From JANJUO01 sp942492935 (GTDB lineage: Bacteria > Bacteroidota > Ignavibacteria > Kapaibacteriales > UBA2268): DNA of 64,000 nt. Made by a program: the position numbers and the translations under genes. This document shows, in pieces, positions 48,415 to 56,425 of the stretch (within the stretch, counting starts at the first letter, position 1; each line of letters opens with the position of its first letter). The stretch is from positions 1,488,001 through 1,552,000 of the forward strand of contig OW818654.1 in assembly GCA_942492935.1 (NCBI GenBank). Reading direction: 5' to 3'. Below the pieces are notes generated by a model, which saw only the letters and a program-made list of their open reading frames with translations, did no database searches and was not told the DNA's origin.

Positions 48415-48674
48415 CAAAAACCAAACCCTCCTGGCTCGCATTTTCCTTCTCTAAATTCTTTTTTTGCTTCTTCTGCCATTTGCAATAATAATTTTTTAGA
48501 TTCAGGACTTGCTAATAATTCATCCCAAATTTCATCCCCGCTTTTTTGTCTTTTTGCATGACCGTTTGTGTGAATTTTATTTGATTTTGTTTCTTCTTTT
48601 GCTAACACAGTTACACCTTTAAAAATCAACTTAAATAAAAAATTATTGAATGATGAACAAGAAAAATATTGCAA
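48414..48674 (-). CDS. Antitoxin partner of the RelE/ParE-type toxin
   Basis: Up to 86 aa from TTG 48674. The N-terminal ~25 residues ('MQYFSCSSFNNFLFKLIFKG') look unlike an antitoxin, so translation probably begins further in, for example at the GTG near 48610 ('VLAKEETKSNK'). The rest is charged with a long helix ('SPESKKLLLQMAEEAKKEF') and a flexible 'GGFGF' end, fitting toxin neutralisation. Upstream position and overlap with the toxin are as usual for type II modules. Confidence 0.65.
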   Translation of the reverse strand: MQYFSCSSFNNFLFKLIFKGVTVLAKEETKSNKIHTNGHAKRQKSGDEIWDELLASPESKKLLLQMAEEAKKEFREGKCEPGGFGF

Positions 48675-48819
48675 TATATAATAAAAACAGGTTTAATAGT
48701 CTGTTGATAAAATAAAAATTTAATCTTCTATCAAGTGGTTAAAGCACCTGAAAGATGATTAAATTTATACTTTATCAACAATTATTTAATTTATTAATGA
48801 TATAAGAATCATTTTGAAT

Positions 48820-49255
48820 TTAATTATTAGAAAAGTAATAAACAATTTTAATTTTCATAACATCTTTGGGATATGTAGGATTAATAGGAATAGTATTTCG
48901 ATAATCTATATAAATATAATCATCATCATTTGAATACCAAATTTCATCAGTATATAGGGTGCCATCATCAAAGCAAAATTTTTTGTGGGGGGGGGTGGCT
49001 TCCCTATGTTTTTTTTTATAAAAAAAAAAAATAATAAAATAATAATATTATAAAAAAAAAGTTATAAAAAAAAAAAAATATTTTTTTTTATATAATATAT
49101 GTTGTGTTGTTTTAATGGTTTTTTGGATAAAGTGTTACATATTCGACCCTAATATCTTCATTATCATCAATATAAGTTGGATTTTCAATTGTACATGAAT
49201 TGATTATTATTGAAACAAAAATTATGAATCCTAACAAATATAAATTCTTTTTCAT
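48820..49255 (-). pseudogene. Lipoprotein gene broken by a homopolymer tract
   Basis: ATG 49255 (GGAG upstream) starts a lipoprotein signal ('MKKNLYLLGFIIFVSIIINSC', lipobox 'INSC'). The frame runs 47 codons to a TAA at 49114-49112. After ~120 bases of homopolymers, coding-like sequence resumes (about 48985-48820), reading 'FCFDDGTLYTDEIWYSNDDD' and ending 'YYFSNN'. The two parts look like one small lipoprotein whose middle is lost or mis-assembled. Confidence 0.55.
48985..49100. other. Homopolymer tract, probable assembly artefact
   Basis: A run of nine G, then blocks of 9-13 A or T, with almost no complex sequence. Nothing else in the window resembles it. It lies inside the broken lipoprotein gene and just left of the integrase. 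Confidence 0.6.
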
Positions 49256-49452
49256 TTTTCATTCTCCAAATTAATAAACAAACATACTTACGTTACAAAC
49301 AGTAATTATATTGTGTTATAATTTTTTGTGTGGCTTGTATGTCTGCAATATCCGCATCTATTCTATGTTTTGTATTTTTTTTGTTCTGTTATTATACGTT
49401 GTTATTCGTTACTCTGTGTTTTGGTCGTTGCAATTACGTTGCAATTATTTTT

Positions 49453-50562
49453 TCAATTTACATATTTCCCGAGTTCATCACTATCTGTATAAGCATAATA
49501 TTTCATTACTGTATCTAAACTATCTCTTGATAATTTGCTAACTATTTGAGGAGTTAATTTTTCTGTATATAACCATTCTGATATTCTTGTTTTTCGCAAA
49601 GTATGAATACAACGACCATAGACTGCTTTTCGTTTTCTTTCTATGCCTGATATATTCATTTGTTTTGTGTTCCCATCTCCTACGGTATATTTTGGAATAT
49701 TTAATGCTTCCAATCCCTTATTAAACCTATAGTCAATCGTTCTTGAATAATCTGATATGTTGAATATTTTACCTTTGCTTTCTTTCCTACTTTCTACTTG
49801 GTCAAATATATTTTTCAATTTATCTGTCAATGGAAATTTGTCGGGCTTGTTACCAAATTTTGATTTTTCAAACATTATACTTTGTCTGTAATCACCATCT
49901 GTATTTAAGACTTGGTCCCATTCCATATTAACCGCTTCATTTTTACGCAATGCACAAATATAGATAGTTTGTATTAATAGATAAAATTGATAATTCTTTT
50001 CTTGCCAATAATCAAATATTTTTTTTATTTCCTCTGGAGTATATATTTCAATTATTTTTTCTGTTTTTTTAGGTTTTAATGTTTTAATAATTGGATTTTT
50101 CCGCATCCATTCTCTTTCGATACAGTAATTGAAAAAACTTGATAACCTAATTAAATTAACCGTTGCCGTTTTTGAAGCGTGATTTCGTTTCAATAAATTA
50201 TTTTCTATATGCAGAGTAATTTTATTATCGTCATTCAAAATTAAATCTTCTGTAATATATGATTTGAATGAATAAATGTATTGCTGAAGTGTGTTTTTAT
50301 GCTTAGTATTTTTCGATTGCTCAATGAAGATTTTGAACGCTTGAATGATTGTTACAGGATGATTTTCATTTCTGAAATGTTCTGGGCTTTCACTTTCTGC
50401 AATTATATCACCTGCGATTTTACGATTTTTACGATTATAAATCAAACCGCAGGATTTCATTCTATTGCCTACTTTGTACCATATAATGCTCTTTTTACCA
50501 CGAACAAAAAACCGTCCTTTACAGCCGGGCATTGAGTACGGTTTTTCTGGTGCTTTTTCCAT
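49453..50562 (-). CDS. Tyrosine-recombinase integrase
   Basis: 369 aa. An N-terminal arm-binding region, a core-binding SAM-like domain (~70-155) and the catalytic domain are present. The catalytic domain has R206 ('ALRKNEAVNM'), H320-T-L-R323 and nucleophile Tyr in 'VMKYYAYTD' (355 or 356). The usual second His in the 'LGH' box reads 'LSR' (R346). It integrates and, with a directionality factor, excises the element. Its ATG overlaps the upstream lipoprotein stop (TAATG), making it last gene of the repressor operon. Confidence 0.93.
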   Translation of the reverse strand: MEKAPEKPYSMPGCKGRFFVRGKKSIIWYKVGNRMKSCGLIYNRKNRKIAGDIIAESESPEHFRNENHPVTIIQAFKIFIEQSKNTKHKNTLQQYIYSFKSYITEDLILNDDNKITLHIENNLLKRNHASKTATVNLIRLSSFFNYCIEREWMRKNPIIKTLKPKKTEKIIEIYTPEEIKKIFDYWQEKNYQFYLLIQTIYICALRKNEAVNMEWDQVLNTDGDYRQSIMFEKSKFGNKPDKFPLTDKLKNIFDQVESRKESKGKIFNISDYSRTIDYRFNKGLEALNIPKYTVGDGNTKQMNISGIERKRKAVYGRCIHTLRKTRISEWLYTEKLTPQIVSKLSRDSLDTVMKYYAYTDSDELGKYVN

Positions 50563-51020
50563 TATATGTAATATACTTTAACAGTTATATCATACCATAT
50601 ATTATTCTTTTTAAATATATAAAATATATGATAATTAGAAGAATATTTATCATACAGTTTATAATTTACACGAGCAATATATTTGATATCTTCATATATT
50701 AACTTCCCCTCCGAATATTTCAATTCAGAGAATCTAACATCAACACCACAATATTGATTTCCTACAAAAGAATATATTTTTTTTGCAACTTCCTGCGTTA
50801 ATTCATCGCCAATTAAATTGGATGTATCTATCAGTGAATTTAGATATTTACTTAGTGATATATCCCAATAACCAGAATAACCTGTCGCAATTAATTCTTT
50901 TTTTTGTATTTCATATTCCTTAGCATCCAAGTCCATTTGTGATACATTTGGACCCGTTGCCTCTTCCGAGCAACTAATAAACATTACTGCTATTGCAATA
51001 ATTAGTAACAACTTTTTCAT
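50562..51020 (-). CDS. Lipoprotein carried in the lysogeny operon
   Basis: 152 aa with a lipoprotein signal ('MKKLLLIIAIAVMFISCSEE', Cys17) and a small soluble domain of unknown family. The position between repressors and integrase means it should be made in the lysogen. By analogy with phage-encoded lipoproteins it could block superinfection or alter the host surface. This is inference from position. It overlaps both neighbours by 4 and 1 bases. Confidence 0.7.
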   Translation of the reverse strand: MKKLLLIIAIAVMFISCSEEATGPNVSQMDLDAKEYEIQKKELIATGYSGYWDISLSKYLNSLIDTSNLIGDELTQEVAKKIYSFVGNQYCGVDVRFSELKYSEGKLIYEDIKYIARVNYKLYDKYSSNYHIFYIFKKNNIWYDITVKVYYI

Positions 51021-51406
51021 TGTTTTAAATTCCTATATGTTTTTAAAAACTCTAATAATTGACGAATTTCATTTTGATACATTTTTATTTTTTCTTCTAC
51101 TTTTTTCTCAATTTCATCATCGTAATAATCACCTTCACGCATCATTAAATTACTATCTGGAATAGTTTGCTCTTCATAATTTGCAACTGCACTATTAAAT
51201 CTTTGTTCTGTCTGATAACGATTTAATAACCAATTCATATCCAATTTTGGTGCTATTTCTGCTATTCTCACTAAATCAATATTATTTTTTTTAATCCAAG
51301 AATATAGAGTGCTGTTAGATATATTCATCATCTCTGCTAATTGAGCTGGATTATCACAATCATAATATTTATATAATTTATTCACTATGGAAATTGTTTT
51401 TATCAT
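51017..51406 (-). CDS. CI-like repressor with coiled-coil tail (copy 2)
   Basis: 129 aa. The N-terminal helix-turn-helix resembles phage CI-type repressor domains ('NPAQLAEMMNISNSTLYSWI', 'LDMNWLL'). A C-terminal helical, probably coiled-coil segment ends 'LLEFLKTYRNL'. No peptidase (LexA-like) domain, so induction by RecA-type cleavage is unlikely. It is a paralogue of the next gene upstream, which it overlaps by 4 bases (ATGA). Confidence 0.8.
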   Translation of the reverse strand: MIKTISIVNKLYKYYDCDNPAQLAEMMNISNSTLYSWIKKNNIDLVRIAEIAPKLDMNWLLNRYQTEQRFNSAVANYEEQTIPDSNLMMREGDYYDDEIEKKVEEKIKMYQNEIRQLLEFLKTYRNLKQ

Positions 51407-51804
51407 TTCATTTCGCTATATGTTTTTAAAAAATCTTTTAAGGTTTTTATTTTCGCTTCTAAAATTAAAATTTCATTTTGAATAGATTTTTCAACACTAT
51501 TTTCTGAATTTTTTAATTGCTGTAAATTCTCTTCCATATTATCTATTTCACGTTTGTAATACTGTTGAGTAGGATTTGTCGATACATAAACATCATTCTT
51601 CACTGGTTCTATTCCCATTAACCAATTTAAATCAATCTTATTATTAATCTGCATTATTCGCATTAAATCAATATCCCTTTTTTTTGTCCAAGTATAAATT
51701 GTACTGACAGGAATATTCATTTTACGTGATAAATCTGTTGGATTATCGACTTCATAAAGCGTAAATAACCGTTCTAATACCTTTTTAAATTGTTCCTCGT
51801 TCAT
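51403..51804 (-). CDS. CI-like repressor with coiled-coil tail (copy 1)
   Basis: 133 aa. Same design as copy 2: HTH 'NPTDLSRKMNIPVSTIYTWT', 'IDLNWLMG', then a longer coiled coil (~75-130) ending 'LKDFLKTYSEM'. A 'gaggt' site precedes the ATG. First gene of the leftward operon, divergent from the early operon, with candidate operators between. Two such proteins could form heterodimers or act on different operators. Confidence 0.82.
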   Translation of the reverse strand: MNEEQFKKVLERLFTLYEVDNPTDLSRKMNIPVSTIYTWTKKRDIDLMRIMQINNKIDLNWLMGIEPVKNDVYVSTNPTQQYYKREIDNMEENLQQLKNSENSVEKSIQNEILILEAKIKTLKDFLKTYSEMK

Positions 51805-51812
51805 TTTATACC

Positions 51813-51880
51813 TCGTAAATAAAAAAAATTTTCTTTTTTTTAAAATATTTTTACGATTTTGTTTGGAAAACTCGTAAAAA
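51813..51880. promoter_or_regulatory. Candidate repressor operators
   Basis: 'tttttacga' (51848-51856) and 'tcgtaaaaa' (51872-51880) are perfect 9-bp inverted copies. A further 'tcgtaaa' lies at 51813 and related 'cacgaaaatatacgat' at about 51952-51966. All lie between the divergent repressor and early genes. Confidence 0.55.
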
Positions 51881-52030
51881 CGTTTTAATTTTAAATGTTG
51901 TTAGTTTTCAATTCTTAAAATTCTTTTTTGTTCTTTAACAACTTTTGTTTTCACGAAAATATACGATAATTATTTTTAGATTTTTCATAATTATAATTTA
52001 TTTTTTCAAAACTATTTTAGGAGTTCACAA

Positions 52031-52318
52031 ATGAGTGAAATTATTAGATGGTACAGCATACCAGAAGCAAGCAAAATGACAGGTCTTGATGATGAATTTA
52101 TTCGTCAAGCAATTGCTCAAAAGCTACTTATAACCGCTAAGACAGGGCGTCTCGGTAGTAAGGAAATTATTTCTAATGTTGAATTGAATCGTTTTTCGAT
52201 GCAACTTCAATATGGTAAAAAATTCAAAAATGCAAAATTACAGGCAAGGGAAAACACGAATATTCAAAACGAAAATGCGTTTCATAAGCAACTCGATGAT
52301 TTATTAGCAACAGTATAG
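52031..52318 (+). CDS. Excisionase/MerR-like HTH protein, first early gene
   Basis: 95 aa, preceded by 'aggag'. The N-terminal 55 residues look like a winged HTH of the excisionase/MerR type ('YSIPEASKMTGLDDEFIRQA', 'LLITAKTGRLGSKEIISNVEL'). It is the first gene opposite the repressors, where a Cro- or Xis-like factor is expected. Which role it has cannot be told. Confidence 0.65.
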   Translation: MSEIIRWYSIPEASKMTGLDDEFIRQAIAQKLLITAKTGRLGSKEIISNVELNRFSMQLQYGKKFKNAKLQARENTNIQNENAFHKQLDDLLATV

Positions 52319-52326
52319 GTGATGAT

Positions 52327-52500
52327 ATGAATGAGAAAATTTTAGCAACAATATTACTTTTCAGTTTTTTTTTAATAATTGTATTTGCTTATTGTTTTTC
52401 GATGTATTTGGAATATTTGGAATATAAAGAATTAAATAATTTTAAAAAAGAATATTATATTAAATTTATTAAAGAGAAAATAAAAGATGATACAAAATAA
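52327..52500 (+). CDS. 57-aa single-pass membrane protein
   Basis: Frame ATG 52327 encodes a hydrophobic segment ('ILATILLFSFFLIIVFAYC') followed by a charged, Lys-rich tail. It overlaps the next gene by 14 bases. Function unknown. Confidence 0.5.
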   Translation: MNEKILATILLFSFFLIIVFAYCFSMYLEYLEYKELNNFKKEYYIKFIKEKIKDDTK

Positions 52501-52669
52501 TCAAAAACCTGTGTTAGACTTCCCGAAAATGAAAGAACTGAAGCAAGAGCATTTTGATTGGCAAACTATTAATTTTTTTCATAATATGTCAATCTGTGCT
52601 ATTAGTGAAACACACAAGAAAATTTATGCTCAAGTTTATAAATTACTCAATCCAGTAAAAAATTTATAG
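52487..52669 (+). CDS. 60-aa hypothetical protein
   Basis: Soluble, no motif recognised; central 'HFDWQTINFFHNMS'. It overlaps the preceding gene and is followed after 8 bases by the next one, so it is an operon member. Confidence 0.5.
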   Translation: MIQNNQKPVLDFPKMKELKQEHFDWQTINFFHNMSICAISETHKKIYAQVYKLLNPVKNL

Positions 52670-52677
52670 GTGAGAAA

Positions 52678-52965
52678 ATGAAAATTAAATTTGAAATAAA
52701 GAAAGAAATTGAAGTTGATTTCTATGGGCAACATTGCAATTCTCAAAGTGGATTTTGTCAGTATTTGTTCGTATCACATATAACTACGCAAGCTCAATGT
52801 TTGTTGTTTACTAATACTTTGCATTACGAACCTGCAAATTACATTAAACGATGTGAAAAATGTATCAGATATTTTGATACTGAATTAATGACAATTAACA
52901 TAGAAAAAGAAAAAGATGTGTTATTTACTGAAATGAGTAAAATAGAAATTAAAAAATCAACATAG
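52678..52965 (+). CDS. 95-aa hypothetical protein with five Cys
   Basis: 'HCNSQSGFCQYLF' and 'KRCEKCIRYFD' give a possible Zn site (Cys/His). 'gtgag' precedes the ATG. Operon member of unknown function. Confidence 0.5.
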   Translation: MKIKFEIKKEIEVDFYGQHCNSQSGFCQYLFVSHITTQAQCLLFTNTLHYEPANYIKRCEKCIRYFDTELMTINIEKEKDVLFTEMSKIEIKKST

Positions 52966-52981
52966 CCGAAGGAGTGAGAAA

Positions 52982-53125
52982 ATGAATGACAAAATTGAAT
53001 CTGAAATGAAGAAAAATAAAGAGACAATAATACGTATCGGAAAAAATTTGAAAGATTTAGGAGTGATTAAAATGCAAATCAAAGGAATCAAAAAAAACAC
53101 AATTGTAAAAAAAATTATCAAATAA
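52982..53125 (+). CDS. 47-aa basic hypothetical protein
   Basis: ATG 52982 follows 'gaaggagtgag', a strong ribosome site. The product is Lys-rich and helical ('MNDKIESEMKKNKETIIRIG'). Function unknown. Confidence 0.45.
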   Translation: MNDKIESEMKKNKETIIRIGKNLKDLGVIKMQIKGIKKNTIVKKIIK

Positions 53126-53144
53126 AGAGCCGAAGGAATAAATT

Positions 53145-53333
53145 GTGAAACTCACTTGTGAAACTTGCAATAAGCAATATGAATTTGAAGATGATATGGA
53201 TAAATTTCCATTAGAAATGAAATGCAATTGGTGTCCAGTTTGTGAAGATACTGCTACAGATGTTTATTTTGAGTGGTATGTAGATATTAACAAGCAAATT
53301 ACAGATGATCCAAATCAAATAGGTTTGTTTTGA
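53145..53333 (+). CDS. 62-aa zinc-ribbon protein
   Basis: GTG start after 'gaagga'. CxxC at 'TCETC' and 'CNWCPVC' make a small zinc ribbon, followed by an acidic tail. Probably nucleic-acid or protein binding; exact role unknown. Confidence 0.55.
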   Translation: MKLTCETCNKQYEFEDDMDKFPLEMKCNWCPVCEDTATDVYFEWYVDINKQITDDPNQIGLF

Positions 53334-53371
53334 TTATGAATTATTGATTATTAATTATTTCGGAGTTAGAA

Positions 53372-53764
53372 ATGTTTGAAATAAAATCTTATGAAGAGAT
53401 GGAAAGACTTCCTCTCTCAAAAAAATATGAATATGCTGCATATTGGCAGGCAAAGTTAGAAGATGGAAATAAATTAATTACAAGAGATTTTAATAAAATT
53501 GATTGGTATGATGTTCTTTATTATGTTGAGACAGGTGCTATCTATGATTTAAAACTTACACAAAATTTAATTCCACTTGATGACAGCGACCAGTTGATTG
53601 GTGAAATTATTGTTGATCCACGTTCTAATGAACGGTTTATGATTATAGAACAAGATAAACTATTTGTACACGTAAAAAATTATATAATATCGTATCGTTA
53701 TCTTCAAGAATATTACACCCGCCTTGATGGTTCACGTTTTGAAAAATTAGCAGTGGAAGAATAA
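53372..53764 (+). CDS. 130-aa hypothetical protein
   Basis: 'cggag' precedes the ATG. Mixed alpha/beta, acidic, no known motif. Next gene starts 4 bases after its stop. Confidence 0.55.
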   Translation: MFEIKSYEEMERLPLSKKYEYAAYWQAKLEDGNKLITRDFNKIDWYDVLYYVETGAIYDLKLTQNLIPLDDSDQLIGEIIVDPRSNERFMIIEQDKLFVHVKNYIISYRYLQEYYTRLDGSRFEKLAVEE

Positions 53765-53767
53765 CCT

Positions 53768-53974
53768 ATGGAAAAATATATAATTACAGAAGGGCAATTA
53801 TCAATGTTAAGAAGTAGATATTTAATACTTGCAGAACAATTAGAAAATGCAATTAACAGTGATAAAAGTGGTTTAGCATTAGGTTTTGAACTTGGTAGGA
53901 TACACAGAAACATTTTTTTATATTGTTCGGAAATTCTTGATATTCAATTTGAAAATATTTTTACAGAGGAATAA
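53768..53974 (+). CDS. 68-aa helical hypothetical protein
   Basis: Mostly helical ('LSMLRSRYLILAEQLENAIN'), a likely oligomer. Tight operon spacing on both sides (3 bases). Confidence 0.5.
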   Translation: MEKYIITEGQLSMLRSRYLILAEQLENAINSDKSGLALGFELGRIHRNIFLYCSEILDIQFENIFTEE

Positions 53975-53977
53975 TCT

Positions 53978-54322
53978 ATGCAAAAACTAAAAATATATAT
54001 TTCCGGCAAAATGAATGGTCTTAATAAAGAGCAATATTTTATGCTGTTTTTTGATAAGTATAATGAATTAAGAAAAAAATATCCTGATGCAATTATTATC
54101 AATCCTGTTTTTGTGGGCTACGAACTTGAATTAATTATTGAATTGAAATATGGTCGCAAGCCCACATACAGCGAATATTTGATGTATGATTTATATTATT
54201 TGTCAATGTGTAATGCTATTTATATGCTATCTAATTGGCATAATTCAAATGGTGCTAAGACAGAGCTTGCTTATGCTCAAGCGTGTAATTTCCAAATTTA
54301 CTATCAAGACTTGGAGGAGTGA
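53978..54322 (+). CDS. DUF4406-like (nucleoside deoxyribosyltransferase-like) protein
   Basis: 114 aa. 'YISGKMNG' at the start and 'AIYMLSNWHNSNGAKTELAYA' near the end match the DUF4406 / nucleoside 2-deoxyribosyltransferase-like fold often found in phages. Such proteins may act on nucleosides or nucleotides, but activity is unproven. Its stop overlaps the next ATG (TGATG). Confidence 0.75.
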   Translation: MQKLKIYISGKMNGLNKEQYFMLFFDKYNELRKKYPDAIIINPVFVGYELELIIELKYGRKPTYSEYLMYDLYYLSMCNAIYMLSNWHNSNGAKTELAYAQACNFQIYYQDLEE

Positions 54323-54507
54323 TGTACTTATCATTCAAAGACAAAGAACGCAGGGACAACCAAAATAGAATTAACCAAACTGTTACAAAATTAGTTACTG
54401 TTAAATCTAAATGTTGCAATGCCAAAATTATTTATTACGATAAACAAAATTTCGCATATACACAAGATAGAATTTGTTCAAAATGCAAGGAGATTGTTTC
54501 TATATGA
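54322..54507 (+). CDS. 61-aa zinc-ribbon-like protein
   Basis: ATG 54322 overlaps the previous stop; a GTG one codon earlier is also possible. 'KSKCCNAKI' and 'ICSKCKEI' provide four Cys for one zinc ribbon. Overlaps the next ATG as ATGA. Confidence 0.5.
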   Translation: MYLSFKDKERRDNQNRINQTVTKLVTVKSKCCNAKIIYYDKQNFAYTQDRICSKCKEIVSI

Positions 54508-54959
54508 GAAAGACTGAATATCACGATTCGCACTTGCAAGCATTTGAAAATGTAGTAAATTATGTTTGCAAAAATTTAAAGTTAGACAGACAGAAATTAT
54601 TTTCTAAAGGTCGTTATCGTTACAGTACTTTTGGTAGATATTTCATAGCTTATTTGTTGAATAAAAAAGAAAAATTAGATGTATCATTAATTGCAGATAT
54701 GATGAATACGGATAGAACAAATATTTACGATTTTGTTTTATCGGCAGAATATAATTGTAAGCAAATTGAAAAATATAAAAAATTAATTAATGATTATATT
54801 CCAATTATGCCAATTAATGTGTATTGCACAGTATTTCTAACAAATGATAGATTGTTTATTCAGAAAAAAGTGTGTACAGATGATGTAATATTGAGACATA
54901 CAATTGAAAAGATTGAGGAGCAGGTTGATATTTATAATTTAATACAGAGTGCAAAATGA
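54504..54959 (+). CDS. Lone DnaA C-terminal-like DNA-binding protein
   Basis: 151 aa from ATG 54504, which has 'aaggag' upstream; earlier in-frame starts lie inside the previous gene. Residues ~10-80 ('VVNYVCKNLKLDRQKLFSK', 'RYSTFGRYFIAYLL', 'SLIADMMNTDRTNIYDFV') follow the pattern of DnaA domain IV, the part that binds DnaA boxes, with no AAA+ domain. The remaining half is unassigned. It could help replication start or divert host DnaA. The match is by pattern only. Confidence 0.6.
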   Translation: MRKTEYHDSHLQAFENVVNYVCKNLKLDRQKLFSKGRYRYSTFGRYFIAYLLNKKEKLDVSLIADMMNTDRTNIYDFVLSAEYNCKQIEKYKKLINDYIPIMPINVYCTVFLTNDRLFIQKKVCTDDVILRHTIEKIEEQVDIYNLIQSAK

Positions 54960-55300
54960 AAGATTTTTATGTAGAAGAATTAAAAGTATGTGTAGGTGCA
55001 ATTCTGGCTGATATTCGTTTGCATCCACATACTTCATTGGAATATCGGTTTACAATTGTATTTGGTTTGTTAGATATGCTAATGTTGATTGACACAGATA
55101 ATGAATATTTGTACAGCAAAGATTATGGAGTTTGTTTGCAAACTTCAATGAAACGACAGAAGGATTTTACACGATTACGTGATGAATGTCATTTGTATAA
55201 TTACTATTCACAAACAGGCAGGAGTGATAGAGTTATGAATTACTTAGCCGAAAGATTACAAAATTTTCAATTAATATGGTTTCAGCAATGGCAAAGGTAG
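54956..55300 (+). CDS. 114-aa hypothetical protein
   Basis: Helical, no motif recognised ('EYRFTIVFGLLDMLMLIDTD'). ATGA overlap with the preceding gene, 4 bases to the next. Confidence 0.5.
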   Translation: MKDFYVEELKVCVGAILADIRLHPHTSLEYRFTIVFGLLDMLMLIDTDNEYLYSKDYGVCLQTSMKRQKDFTRLRDECHLYNYYSQTGRSDRVMNYLAERLQNFQLIWFQQWQR

Positions 55301-55304
55301 AAAA

Positions 55305-55508
55305 ATGGTAACAGTTACTACAACAACGACTGGGACAAGCCCAACATCACCAAGCATTGATATAAATTTTAGGTATGAAGAAATTTATAAAACTCGTGGT
55401 TTTTGGTGTGGGACAGGAATATGGAACTCCCAAAATAATCACAAGAATACAAAAGTTTCGATTGAAAAATTAATTAAAAGAAATAAGCAAAAATTTAAAA
55501 AAGGGTAG
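55305..55508 (+). CDS. 67-aa hypothetical protein
   Basis: A Thr-rich N-terminus ('MVTVTTTTTGTSPTSPS') and a basic end. No family recognised. Operon member. Confidence 0.45.
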   Translation: MVTVTTTTTGTSPTSPSIDINFRYEEIYKTRGFWCGTGIWNSQNNHKNTKVSIEKLIKRNKQKFKKG

Positions 55509-55512
55509 AAAA

Positions 55513-55644
55513 ATGTTTGTAATTAATATGATTTTTGTATTTGCTTTGGGATTGGCTTTTATATTTACAGCTTACAAAATAGGTCATTATTTTTTGAAGG
55601 AAAAACCTCAAAAAAAAAAAAAAAAGAAAAAAAGCAGGAATTGA
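55513..55644 (+). CDS. Small membrane protein ending in a poly-A tract
   Basis: ATG 55513 starts a 43-codon frame: a membrane segment ('MIFVFALGLAFIFTAYKIG') and a Lys run coded by 16 consecutive A (55610-55625). In this frame it stops soon after. A slip of one base in the A tract would join it to the next frame, giving a ~200-aa membrane-anchored protein. Confidence 0.5.
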   Translation: MFVINMIFVFALGLAFIFTAYKIGHYFLKEKPQKKKKKKKSRN

Positions 55645-56111
55645 CTGAAGCAGAGGATTATGTTAGTGAAGATGACAAAAATTTAACTCGTGAGATAACT
55701 CGGGCTTATTCAAATTATCTTTTTGAATTAGCAGAAATTGAGAAGCAAAAGAGATTAGCATTAGAAGCAGAGAAATTACAAAAGAAAAAAAATGATGTAG
55801 AGAACAATCCTGATTTATGGGAAAGAGTATTAATTGAAAACAGGGATATGATGTTTGATTTACGTGGTTACGGTGCGTGTAGTGGTTTCAGTGCAATTGG
55901 TAATTATAATTATAATCCAATAGGTGGTTACGATGAAATGTTTATTAAAAAAGATAGTGCAGAGTATGAGCTGTACAAAACATCTAATATATGCTTGGAC
56001 TTTCATAATGCAGATAATGTACTGTATATTCGCTTTATTCCAAGCAATACAAGGGCAAGAGATATACACACAATTACTGGGAGTGGTTGTGTTTTTCGTC
56101 CTTCGCATTGA
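55641..56111 (+). CDS. 156-codon frame lacking a good start, likely continuation of the membrane protein
   Basis: The only possible start is TTG at 55641 with no ribosome site. The frame is open back through the poly-A tract ('KEKKQELTEAEDY'). An N-terminal coiled coil ('RAYSNYLFELAEIEKQKRLA') is followed by a Gly/Tyr/Asn-rich domain with no known motif. Probably translated as the C-terminal part of the protein starting at 55513, by slippage, or the true sequence has one A more or less. Confidence 0.5.
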   Translation: MTEAEDYVSEDDKNLTREITRAYSNYLFELAEIEKQKRLALEAEKLQKKKNDVENNPDLWERVLIENRDMMFDLRGYGACSGFSAIGNYNYNPIGGYDEMFIKKDSAEYELYKTSNICLDFHNADNVLYIRFIPSNTRARDIHTITGSGCVFRPSH

Positions 56112-56152
56112 ATTAAAAATTAATGATTTAAATAATAAAATGGAGCTTAAAA

Positions 56153-56407
56153 ATGACTGAATTGGATTTTTATAAATTTATCACTAAAAACAAACTTGAA
56201 TATCATTGGGAAATAAATGCAGGTTATGAAGATGTTATTTTATTTCTTAATTATTCACAGTTAAAAGATATTGATAAACTTCTTTCACGTGATTTATTTG
56301 ATGAAGGTGGTATAATATGCCATTGGACGAATGGCTGTATAGGTTTTTGGGCAAGTGTTATTGCGGATCATTATGATTTAGATTTAACAAAAATTTTCGA
56401 AAAATAA
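56153..56407 (+). CDS. 84-aa hypothetical protein
   Basis: Acidic alpha/beta protein ('VILFLNYSQLKDIDKLLSRD', 'CHWTNGCIGFW'). No known family. Operon member with 'ggag' upstream. Confidence 0.5.
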   Translation: MTELDFYKFITKNKLEYHWEINAGYEDVILFLNYSQLKDIDKLLSRDLFDEGGIICHWTNGCIGFWASVIADHYDLDLTKIFEK

Positions 56408-56425
56408 TAGGAAAAGGGTAGAAAA

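Noticed and set aside
49256..49452. attL attachment site
   Set aside because: No tRNA or direct repeat can be compared, because the other end of the element is outside the window.
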